A stretch of 5,124 nucleotides of DNA from Bacteroidota bacterium (GTDB taxonomy: Bacteria > Bacteroidota > Bacteroidia > J057): assembly GCA_004292985.1 (NCBI GenBank), contig RDXT01000477.1, positions 1 to 5,124 on the forward strand, read 5' to 3'. This document shows, in pieces, positions 1 through 5,124 of the stretch (positions are counted from its first letter, which is position 1; each line of letters opens with the position of its first letter). A program made the translations under genes and the position numbers. The notes beneath the pieces are model-generated. The model was not told the origin of the DNA. It made no database searches and worked only from the letters and a program-made list of their open reading frames with translations.

Positions 1-1
1 C

Positions 2-244
2 GCCGGCGAAGGCGATGCCTATGAGGGATTTGCGGCATGGGTGACCACTGAAAAAGGTGCTGCCAAAGGCCCTATGAGCGAAGGCGCTTTTGGATTTGGT
101 GGTTTTTGGGACACCTACGGCTGGGCAGATCCGCAGGGCGATTTTGTGGCGGTGCTTATGCTCCAGATGTACCCCGGCAACCGGCATCGGATGCATGAAA
201 AATTTCAGGCTGTTGCCTATGGGGTGGTGGATGAATTGGAGTGA
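2..244 (+). CDS. Serine beta-lactamase-like (class C / CubicO) protein, C-terminal fragment
   Basis: This is the last 80 codons of a gene whose 5' end lies outside the window; the reading frame is open from base 2 to the TGA at 242-244. The visible protein carries a run GFGGFWDTYGWADP followed by a strand ending in LMLQMYP. That is the usual C-terminal pattern of the beta-lactamase / penicillin-binding-like serine hydrolase family (PF00144), where a (H/W/F)GG box precedes a Y/F-W-x-DP turn and a hydrophobic strand with a conserved M-x-Q. The last residues form the C-terminal helix typical of the fold. The catalytic SxxK and YxN motifs would be upstream and cannot be checked, so activity (esterase, D-aminopeptidase or beta-lactamase) is unknown. 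No terminator is visible after the stop. Confidence 0.8.
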   Translation, partial: AGEGDAYEGFAAWVTTEKGAAKGPMSEGAFGFGGFWDTYGWADPQGDFVAVLMLQMYPGNRHRMHEKFQAVAYGVVDELE

Positions 245-264
245 AATGGTATCTTTACAAAATA

Positions 265-295
265 TTGACTGCTATTATAACATTCTCTATCTTAG
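265..295 (+). promoter_or_regulatory. Weak candidate promoter upstream of the antitoxin-like gene
   Basis: A TTG at 265-267 is followed after 20 bases by TATCTTAG at 288-295, which matches the Bacteroidota -7 consensus TAnnTTTG at all but one defined position. The surrounding gap (245-312) is strongly AT-rich compared with its flanks. If used, transcription would begin only about 10 bases before the ATG at 313, consistent with very short leaders. The match is imperfect, so this is a guess. Confidence 0.25.
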
Positions 296-312
296 GTGAA
301 ATACACGTGAAT

Positions 313-543
313 ATGAACCTGTTAGACCGCATAACCCTTAATCCCTCTGTGATGAAAGGCAAGCCGACCATCCGGAACATGCGGTTTTCGGTAGCACAAA
401 TGCTGGAGCTGCTTGCCGGAGGTATGACGGTTCAGGAAATTCTGGAAGACTACCCCTACCTGGAACAAGCTGATATTCAGGCAAGTCTGATTTACGCAGC
501 ACTGCTTGCCAATACCCGAACGGTCAGAAAACTTAGCGCTTGA
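313..543 (+). CDS. DUF433 family antitoxin-like protein
   Basis: A 76-residue protein matching the DUF433 family (PF04255), small winged-helix-like proteins commonly encoded next to PIN-like toxins and thought to act as DNA-binding antitoxins. The family signature is visible at residues 5-27: DRITLNP, then GKP at 16-18, then a TIRNMRFSV segment. A helical region follows (27-62) with GGMTVQEILEDYPYLEQADI, the typical helix-turn-helix-like part. Length is normal for the family. I chose ATG 313 because family members usually start M-N-x-L-D/E-R-I-T; GTG 307 adds only two residues and has an AGGTG 8 bases upstream, so it is a close alternative. The frame stays open back to GTG 241, but that extension looks like AT-rich intergenic sequence. 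The stop overlaps the start of the downstream toxin-like gene by 4 bases, implying translational coupling. Expected role: neutralising the partner and autorepressing the operon (inferred from family). Confidence 0.85.
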   Translation: MNLLDRITLNPSVMKGKPTIRNMRFSVAQMLELLAGGMTVQEILEDYPYLEQADIQASLIYAALLANTRTVRKLSA

Positions 544-893
544 GGTATATAGTAGATACGCAATTGCCACCCCGTTTGGTAGCTTATCTCTCTGAGAGAG
601 GGCACGATTGTATTCATACCACAGACTTCGACAATGGTCATTTGTTAGAAGATGCCGAGATTATTCGGATCGCTATTGAACAAGACAGAACGGTCATTAC
701 TAAAGATTCGGATTTCCCAGAATATTTTTTCCTAAGGGGAGGTCCGCCTAAAGTGCTTTTAATTGAGTTTGGTAATATTCGAAATGCGGAGTTGATACGA
801 CTATTTGAAAGACATTTTACAGATGTGATTGCCGCATTTGAAGAAGGCAGTCAATTGGTTGTATTCAGGCGGGATGAAATTGTAAGCTATTAA
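540..893 (+). CDS. DUF5615 family PIN-like protein, probable toxin partner
   Basis: A 117-residue protein matching the DUF5615 PIN-like family (related to Mut7-C), usually paired with DUF433 proteins. Visible family features: an N-terminal strand ending in the acidic residue D6 followed by QLPPRL; a GHD motif at 21-23; an acidic LEDAEI segment around 36-41; TKDSDF at 54-59, with D56 and D58 as the likely metal-binding acids; and a GPPKVLLIEFGN strand at 68-79. Together these acids fit a PIN-type metal-dependent RNase site. Length is normal and the gene looks intact. It starts with TTG at 540, overlapping the upstream stop as TTGA, with no Shine-Dalgarno sequence, so translation probably depends on termination-reinitiation from the antitoxin-like gene. 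RNase activity is inferred from the fold; many family members are untested. Confidence 0.85.
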   Translation: MRYIVDTQLPPRLVAYLSERGHDCIHTTDFDNGHLLEDAEIIRIAIEQDRTVITKDSDFPEYFFLRGGPPKVLLIEFGNIRNAELIRLFERHFTDVIAAFEEGSQLVVFRRDEIVSY

Positions 894-929
894 GTACCTC
901 AGATTACCCGTATTCTCTAAGATTAACAT

Positions 930-1448
930 ATGAAAACGAAAACCCTCATACTCACCACATTAGCTCTGCTGTTATCTGCCTGCCAGCAGCAGGCTCCTAC
1001 CGCTTCGTTTGACTTTGAAAAGGAAAAAGAAGCCATAAAAGCGGTCATCGCCGAAGAAACGGAGTCCTACTACCGGCAGGATTTTGCGGCCTGGCAAAGC
1101 ACCTACCTCGACTCGCCGGCCTTCCGCAAGTACGCCTACTGGGAGGGTTTTCCCCACAAGGTTGAATATTACAATGGCTTCGACACACTCCGCAACCAAA
1201 AGAGAAAGCAGTTTGAGGCCAATGAAACGCTGTGGCAAGGCTCTACCGAAGAGCGGCAAAATGAAAACTTCCGCATAAGCCCCGACATGGCCTGGTACAC
1301 CTTCGAACAGTACTCTTACGAAAAGGATACCCGCAAACTGCTCGGCGTCTCGCTCGAAACCCGGATCCTCGAAAAACACCAGGGCCAATGGAAAATCGCC
1401 TATCTGGGCTACCATTATCTGCCGGATACGCTGATCAGGAAGCCATAG
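930..1448 (+). CDS. Small lipoprotein with probable NTF2/SnoaL-like domain
   Basis: A 172-residue protein with a clear lipoprotein signal: a basic MKTK start, a hydrophobic leucine-rich stretch, and the lipobox L-S-A-C with Cys18 as the lipidated residue. After Cys18 comes QQQ rather than an acidic run, so the usual Bacteroidota surface-export signal is not obvious; it is probably periplasm-facing. The mature part begins with a helix (about 30-60) of the type AIKAVIAEETESYYRQDF-AW, and ends with a strand GQWKIAYLGYHYL (about 151-163). That layout is typical of SnoaL/DUF4440-like NTF2-fold proteins, which often bind small ligands; some are enzymes. I see no convincing catalytic residues and do not assign a function. 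ATG 930 is the only start that gives the signal peptide. It lies 36 bp after the toxin-like gene with no visible terminator, so read-through is possible, though a functional link is not evident. Confidence 0.75.
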   Translation: MKTKTLILTTLALLLSACQQQAPTASFDFEKEKEAIKAVIAEETESYYRQDFAAWQSTYLDSPAFRKYAYWEGFPHKVEYYNGFDTLRNQKRKQFEANETLWQGSTEERQNENFRISPDMAWYTFEQYSYEKDTRKLLGVSLETRILEKHQGQWKIAYLGYHYLPDTLIRKP

Positions 1449-1558
1449 AGGGCAGCGTTTGCCACAGATTCAATTTATTTTATCCATTTTCTCTGTAAGA
1501 AGCTCAGGGTTTTTGCTACCAATAGGATTCTTTACCGCTCATATCAACCCCTGAAGCT

Positions 1559-2431
1559 GTGAGCAGCATCCGCACCCTCGCATCCCTCCCCGGCACCAGC
1601 AGCGAAATCCGCTTCTCGTCCTTGTGCCAGCATGAAAAAACATTTGCATTTAAAGGGCTGGCAATCAAGTATGTACATCATGGCCGGGAGGACTATCTGT
1701 TTAATGGAGAGCGATTTAGCCTGCATGCAGGTGAGTGGATTCTGCTCAATTCCACGGTCGAAGGGCAGGGATGGATAGATAGCCGCGAGGAGGTGCAGGG
1801 CATCTGCATAGACCTCGACCCCGAAACGGTCCGGGAGACCGAGACGGTTCTGAGGCATGAGTACGCGGGTATGCAGGAACTGGTATTTGATGGCGGACTG
1901 TTTGTGCATAAACGCCAGGCAGCGCACGCGGGTCTGCTTCCCCTGATGGGGCGGCTGGCCGCACAGCACACCGGGGCAGCGTCGCTCGAAGCAGATGAAG
2001 CGCGGGAGCTTTTCTGGGAATGCAGCAAGGCAGTGCTTCTGAACCAGGCACAAAACCAGCGCTGCCTGCCCCGCCTGAACGTCGCGCGGCCCCAGACGGC
2101 CCGTGTGCTGATGCGCAGGCTGGTCGAGGCCCGCGACCTGCTGAGCAGCGAATGGGCGCTGCCTCCCTCTGTTGCAGACCTGGCCCGTGAGGTGGGCGTG
2201 TCGTATTACCATTTTATGCGTCTGTTTCAGCGTGCATTTGGCCTCTCGCCCTACCAGTTCAGCCTGCAGGTGCGACTGCGACAGGCCCAACAGCTCCTGC
2301 GCGAAAGCGACCGGATTTTGGATGTGGCCGAAGCCTGCGGCTTTGAAGACCTCAGCAGCTTCAGCCGGGCTTTTAAAAAGCATAGCGGCCTCCCGCCCAG
2401 CGCCTGGCAGCGCAGATTTAGCAGTTTTTGA
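1559..2431 (+). CDS. AraC-family transcriptional regulator
   Basis: A 290-residue regulator. The C-terminal AraC/XylS DNA-binding domain spans about residues 185-285: the first helix-turn-helix is in the SVADLAREVGVSYYHFMRLF segment (204-223), followed by FGLSPYQF; the second is around 253-283, with ILDVAEACGFEDLSSFSRAFKKHSG as its core, the family's most conserved signature. The N-terminal half (about 25-90) resembles the cupin-like sensing domain of this group (YxFNGERFSLHAGEWILLN, then GICIDLD); its ligand is unknown. There is no signal or membrane segment, so it is cytoplasmic. The start is GTG 1559: an in-frame stop lies at 1523-1525 and no ATG or better start lies between. It has no Shine-Dalgarno sequence. 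It is 51 bp upstream of the exported hydrolase gene in the same orientation, making that gene a plausible target. The opposite strand carries a long open frame over this gene, which is a coding shadow. Confidence 0.9.
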   Translation: MSSIRTLASLPGTSSEIRFSSLCQHEKTFAFKGLAIKYVHHGREDYLFNGERFSLHAGEWILLNSTVEGQGWIDSREEVQGICIDLDPETVRETETVLRHEYAGMQELVFDGGLFVHKRQAAHAGLLPLMGRLAAQHTGAASLEADEARELFWECSKAVLLNQAQNQRCLPRLNVARPQTARVLMRRLVEARDLLSSEWALPPSVADLAREVGVSYYHFMRLFQRAFGLSPYQFSLQVRLRQAQQLLRESDRILDVAEACGFEDLSSFSRAFKKHSGLPPSAWQRRFSSF

Positions 2432-2456
2432 CAACTATCCCCTGTCCTACGCTGCT

Positions 2457-2464
2457 TACTTTTG
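2457..2464 (+). promoter_or_regulatory. Bacteroidota-type -7 promoter element for the hydrolase gene
   Basis: TACTTTTG is a perfect match to the Bacteroidota primary-sigma -7 consensus TAnnTTTG. It lies 18 bases before the ATG at 2483, so transcription would start near 2471 with a leader of about 12 bases. No TTTG sits at the standard distance upstream; the nearest is TTTG 2427-2430 (with TTGACA at 2428-2433), a few bases too far. The element therefore has a good -7 but a weak or missing -33, consistent with activator dependence. Confidence 0.45.
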
Positions 2465-2473
2465 CGTAAAAGT
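2458..2473. promoter_or_regulatory. 16-base dyad overlapping the -7 element, candidate operator
   Basis: ACTTTTGCGTAAAAGT is a near-perfect palindrome: 7 of 8 base pairs match around its centre, with six-base arms ACTTTT and AAAAGT. It covers almost all of the TAnnTTTG element and the expected transcription start, where a bound dimeric protein would block initiation. It is not followed by a T-run and is AT-rich in its arms, so it does not read as a terminator for the regulator gene. AraC proteins usually bind direct repeats, so the binder could be a different regulator. It may also be chance. Confidence 0.3.
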
Positions 2474-2482
2474 GTATCCTTT

Positions 2483-4879
2483 ATGCGAATCCTATCCCTT
2501 TTTGCCTTCGTATCTGTTCTTTTCGGGTTGATGTATGCCCCGCCGCTTGCAGCGCAGCAAAGCCAGCGCAAAGCCTGGCTGGGCGCCCAGATCAGCCCCC
2601 TCACAGCAGAGGAACTCAGCACACAGCCCCTCAAAGGGGTTCAGGGCCTCCGGATCGTTCAGTGTATCGGCGGTACTTCCGTGGCCATTGGCATGATGCC
2701 CGACGATATCCTGCTGAGTCTCGACGGCGTAGCGCTGGCCTCTGTGGCAGAACTCAGGGCACATCTGTCCGGCAAAACAGAAGGCCAGACACTCAGCGCT
2801 GAAATCCTCCGCAGCGGGAAGAAAAAGACACTCAAAGGCAGCTATGCAGGCCGTCCCCTCGAAACCGATGACAATGCGGAGGTCATTTATACCTTTACCC
2901 CCTATCGCGGCGGACAACTCCGAACCATCATTAACAAACCCCATACAGAAGGTAAACTCCCGGCCCTGCTCTTTATTCCCGGATATACCTGCACCTCCAT
3001 AGACGGCCTCGCCCCCAATCACCCCTACAAACGGATCATAGATGCCTATGTAGATGCCGGATTCGTTACCCTGCGGATCGAAAAAACAGGGCTGGGCGAC
3101 AGCTACGGTACCCCCGCCTGCGACGACTGCGACCTGATGGGGGAAATCGAAAGCTTTGAAAACGGGCTGAAAATGCTCAAATCCCTGCCCTATGTGGATA
3201 CGACCCAGATTATCATCTTCGGACACTCGATGGGCGGCATCATAGCCCCTGCCATCGCCGCCCGCAACCGCGTGCAGGGTACCATTGTCTATGGCACCAC
3301 CGCCAAATCCTGGTATGAATATATGCTCGAACTCAACCGGCTCCAGAACCTGCTCTCCCGGCCTGATCCCCTTGAACATGAGCAGTTTATGCGCGATCAG
3401 TATGAGATTACCTACCGTTATTTTGTGCGGAAAGAAGCGCTGAGCGACCTCGCCAAAGACCCGAAAGCCGATACCCTGCTGCGCACCCTCTGGGCATACG
3501 ATGGCAAAGGGCGGATATTTGAACGAAATGCAGAATACTGGCGGCAGATTCAGGACATGCCTCTCCTCGAAAACTGGAAAAATACCAGCGGTAAGGTCCT
3601 GGTTTTGTATGGCGAGTCAGACTTTCAGGCTTTTTCGCGGGAAGACCATGAGCAGATTGTCTATACCGTCAACTATTACCAGCCCCAGGCGGCGAGCTTA
3701 CACAGCTTTCCGCTGACAGATCACAATTTTTCCAAAGCGGGCACAATGCAGGAGGCCTTTGATGCCGCTGCTGCCGGGCAAACGCTTCAGTTATTCGACG
3801 CATATAACCCTGAAGTCGGCCATGTATCGGTCAAATGGAGTCAATCCCTCTCCCAATCGAAGCCAGAAGCCACGGGGACCTGGCAAAAGCTCAATACAGA
3901 GCCTTATCCCGGCAAACAGGACGACATCTGGTTTATCAATGAGCAGGAGGGCTGGTATGTCAATGGATACGGCAGCATCTATCATACCCGCGACGGGGGG
4001 CAGAACTGGGAAAAGCAGATAGAGAAAAAAGGTACTTTTTTCCGGACCATCGCCTTTGTGGACAGTCTCACAGGTTTCGCAGGCACGGTTGGTACAGACT
4101 ATTTCCCCAATGTTACTGACACGATCCCGCTTTATGGCACCCGCGATGGCGGAAAAACCTGGCAAGCCATTGATTATCAGGGGCCTTATGTCAAAGGTCT
4201 CTGCGCGATGGACATTGTACGGGAGCCTTATATCAACCACGGGGTACTCGCTTACCGCAGCCATATCTATGCTGTGGGCCGGGTAGGTAGCCCTGCCAGC
4301 ATGATGGTTTCTCACGACGGGGGCCAGAGCTGGCAGTCCTGGAGCCTCGGTGACTATGGCAGTATGTTCTTCGACATTGACATGTTTGACCTCAACAACG
4401 GGATTGCGTGCAGTGCCAGCAGTGCCGACATCGCCCAGTCCAACGCCCTCATCCTCAAAACCCGCGACGGTGGCAAAAGCTGGGAAAAGGTCTATCAATC
4501 CGACCGCCCCATGGAAACCACCTGGAAAGTCTCTTTCCCCACGCCGCAGGTGGGCTATGCCACGATCCAGTCCTACAACCCTAACCCGGCAGTCAAACAG
4601 CAGCGGATCGCCAAAACCACTGACGGGGGCCAGAACTGGACCGAAATCAACCTCACCGAGGACAATACGGCCCGCGAATTTGGCATCGGGTTTATAGATG
4701 CAACTCATGGATTTGTCGGAACGCTCAACAGCGGATTTGAGACCCGCGATGGCGGCCAAAGCTGGCAGAAGGTGGACCTGGGCCGCGCCTGCAACAAGAT
4801 CCGGATCTATGGCAGAGGGCCTGAGCTCTATGGATACGCTATTGGAGTCGGTGTATATAAGCTCACGGGCGTAAAGTAA
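2483..4879 (+). CDS. Exported PDZ - alpha/beta hydrolase - Asp-box beta-propeller protein
   Basis: A 798-residue exported protein. Residues 1-24 are a signal peptide (hydrophobic core, then PPLAA before QQ). A PDZ domain follows at about 30-118 (GLRIVQCIGG, then MMPDDILLSLDGVAL). The alpha/beta hydrolase spans about 134-450: an oxyanion-region strand LLFIPGYTC, GLGDSYGTPAC, the nucleophile elbow GHSMGG with Ser249, Asp380 in GESDF and His414 in TDHNF form a credible Ser-Asp-His triad. The GTTAKSWYEYM-LNR stretch after the elbow is typical of an uncharacterised Bacteroidota esterase/peptidase-like subfamily. Residues about 464-798 form Ycf48-like Asp-box repeats, with six S/T-x-D-G-G-x-x-W boxes. 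There is no T9SS C-terminal domain, so a periplasmic location is likely. Substrate is unknown. An in-frame TTG at 2462 would start inside the promoter element; ATG 2483 gives the clean signal peptide. No Shine-Dalgarno sequence is seen. Confidence 0.88.
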   Translation: MRILSLFAFVSVLFGLMYAPPLAAQQSQRKAWLGAQISPLTAEELSTQPLKGVQGLRIVQCIGGTSVAIGMMPDDILLSLDGVALASVAELRAHLSGKTEGQTLSAEILRSGKKKTLKGSYAGRPLETDDNAEVIYTFTPYRGGQLRTIINKPHTEGKLPALLFIPGYTCTSIDGLAPNHPYKRIIDAYVDAGFVTLRIEKTGLGDSYGTPACDDCDLMGEIESFENGLKMLKSLPYVDTTQIIIFGHSMGGIIAPAIAARNRVQGTIVYGTTAKSWYEYMLELNRLQNLLSRPDPLEHEQFMRDQYEITYRYFVRKEALSDLAKDPKADTLLRTLWAYDGKGRIFERNAEYWRQIQDMPLLENWKNTSGKVLVLYGESDFQAFSREDHEQIVYTVNYYQPQAASLHSFPLTDHNFSKAGTMQEAFDAAAAGQTLQLFDAYNPEVGHVSVKWSQSLSQSKPEATGTWQKLNTEPYPGKQDDIWFINEQEGWYVNGYGSIYHTRDGGQNWEKQIEKKGTFFRTIAFVDSLTGFAGTVGTDYFPNVTDTIPLYGTRDGGKTWQAIDYQGPYVKGLCAMDIVREPYINHGVLAYRSHIYAVGRVGSPASMMVSHDGGQSWQSWSLGDYGSMFFDIDMFDLNNGIACSASSADIAQSNALILKTRDGGKSWEKVYQSDRPMETTWKVSFPTPQVGYATIQSYNPNPAVKQQRIAKTTDGGQNWTEINLTEDNTAREFGIGFIDATHGFVGTLNSGFETRDGGQSWQKVDLGRACNKIRIYGRGPELYGYAIGVGVYKLTGVK
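3986..4765 (+). repeat. Six Asp-box repeats within the hydrolase gene
   Basis: Six 24-base units each encode S/T-x-D-G-G-x-x-W: 3986-4009, 4139-4162, 4310-4333, 4460-4483, 4616-4639 and 4742-4765. Start-to-start spacings are 153, 171, 150, 156 and 126 bases, i.e. 42-57 residues, the size of one beta-propeller blade. The Asp-box cores are strongly alike at DNA level while the intervening sequence differs. This is protein-level blade repetition, not a mobile or CRISPR repeat. Confidence 0.9.
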
Positions 4880-4890
4880 AAGCAGCAGCG

Positions 4891-5124
4891 TCAGAGCGCC
4901 TCGTCGCGGCAGTGCTCCAGAAAGGTGCCGACGGCATGCCGGGGCTTGCGTGCGAGTTGTTCCATCTGCCGGAAAGTCAGCCGGGGAATACGGTACTGTG
5001 CCTGGATGTCCTCTGTCATCCGGCACCAAAGCCGGGCCGTCATTTCCGCATCGGCCAGGGCGCGGTGAAAGACATCTTCGGCCTTTAGCCCGCAATAAGA
5101 CACCAGCGTGCCCAACTGGTGGTT
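4891..5124 (-). CDS. DnaQ-like DEDDh 3'-5' exonuclease, C-terminal fragment
   Basis: The last 77 codons of a minus-strand gene whose start is beyond the right edge; the frame is open from 5124 to the TGA at 4893-4891. The visible part begins NHQLGTL and contains HRALADAE, the Exo III motif of DEDDh exonucleases (PF00929, the fold of DNA polymerase III epsilon), with the catalytic His and Asp at codons 5067-5065 and 5052-5050. The N-H-x-L-x-T-L lead-in and the following T-A-R-L-W helix are also typical. The remaining 40-odd residues form a short basic C-terminal tail of unclear role. Motifs Exo I and II lie outside the window, so I cannot tell a polymerase proofreading subunit from a stand-alone exonuclease. 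It converges with the hydrolase gene, with only 11 bases between the stop codons and no visible terminator. Confidence 0.85.
   Translation of the reverse strand, partial: NHQLGTLVSYCGLKAEDVFHRALADAEMTARLWCRMTEDIQAQYRIPRLTFRQMEQLARKPRHAVGTFLEHCRDEAL

Noticed and set aside
241..312. An N-terminal extension of the DUF433 protein from GTG 241, overlapping the upstream stop as GTGA and predicting a hydrophobic leader.
   Set aside because: DUF433 proteins start near M-N-x-L-D-R-I-T and are cytoplasmic; the extension is AT-rich intergenic sequence that happens to stay open.
588..600. Perfect 13-base palindrome CTCTCTGAGAGAG.
   Set aside because: It lies inside the PIN-like coding sequence, encoding L-S-E-R, has a simple dinucleotide composition and no T-run; probably chance.
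518..696. Direct repeat GAACGGTCA at 518-526 and 688-696.
   Set aside because: Both copies encode R-T-V in different genes; nine bases is too short to suggest a recombination or binding site.
1451..1463. Possible hairpin GGCA-gcgtt-TGCC after the lipoprotein gene.
   Set aside because: The stem is only four base pairs and no T-run follows directly, so it is too weak to call a terminator.
1544..2434. A 296-codon open frame on the minus strand opposite the AraC gene.
   Set aside because: It is a coding shadow: the plus strand encodes a well-formed AraC regulator, while the minus-strand translation has no recognisable domain.
2492..3379. A 295-codon minus-strand open frame opposite the PDZ and hydrolase domains.
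   Set aside because: The plus-strand protein has clear domains and a catalytic triad; the antisense translation resembles nothing.
3986..4765. Regularly spaced near-identical 24-base repeats that could look CRISPR-like.
   Set aside because: All are in one reading frame and encode Asp-boxes; spacing is variable and blade-sized, and no cas genes are present.
4780..4879. Possible type IX secretion C-terminal domain on the hydrolase.
   Set aside because: The last residues fit a propeller blade; there is no separate C-terminal sorting domain of about 70-100 residues with the usual motifs.
3791..5095. A 434-codon open frame on the minus strand opposite the hydrolase gene.
   Set aside because: It lies across the Asp-box repeats and the exonuclease gene in another frame; its translation shows no family and reflects the repetitive GC-rich plus-strand codons.

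Overview
The window looks like ordinary chromosomal DNA of a Bacteroidota bacterium, possibly of the Saprospiria type, although the species cannot be fixed from the sequence alone. Supporting signs are a Bacteroidota-type -7 element (TAnnTTTG) before the largest gene, mostly absent Shine-Dalgarno sequences, a small lipoprotein with an NTF2-like fold, an AraC regulator of a style common in that phylum, and a secreted hydrolase fused to Asp-box (Ycf48-type) repeats.

Layout, left to right. Bases 2-244 are the 3' end of a serine beta-lactamase-like (class C / CubicO) protein. After a short AT-rich gap, 313-893 hold a tightly coupled two-gene cassette: a DUF433 antitoxin-like protein overlapping by 4 bases (TTGA) a DUF5615 PIN-like protein, which reads as a VapBC-like toxin-antitoxin module. 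Bases 930-1448 encode a small lipoprotein with a probable SnoaL/NTF2-like domain. Bases 1559-2431 encode an AraC-family regulator. Bases 2483-4879 encode a 798-residue exported protein made of a PDZ domain, an alpha/beta hydrolase with a visible Ser-Asp-His triad, and a C-terminal beta-propeller with six Asp-boxes. Convergent to it, 4891-5124 on the minus strand is the 3' end of a DnaQ-like DEDDh exonuclease.

All genes except the exonuclease point the same way. The toxin-antitoxin-like cassette is visibly more AT-rich than the hydrolase gene and may be a mobile insertion. The AraC regulator lies 51 bp upstream of the hydrolase gene. That gap holds a perfect TAnnTTTG element overlapped by a 16-base dyad, so local control of the hydrolase by the regulator or another repressor is a reasonable hypothesis. 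There is no gene-free stretch over 300 bases. I see no RNA gene, CRISPR array, insertion sequence or origin. The main points of interest are the three-part hydrolase and its control region, and the antitoxin/toxin-like pair. Neither is clearly a new system.
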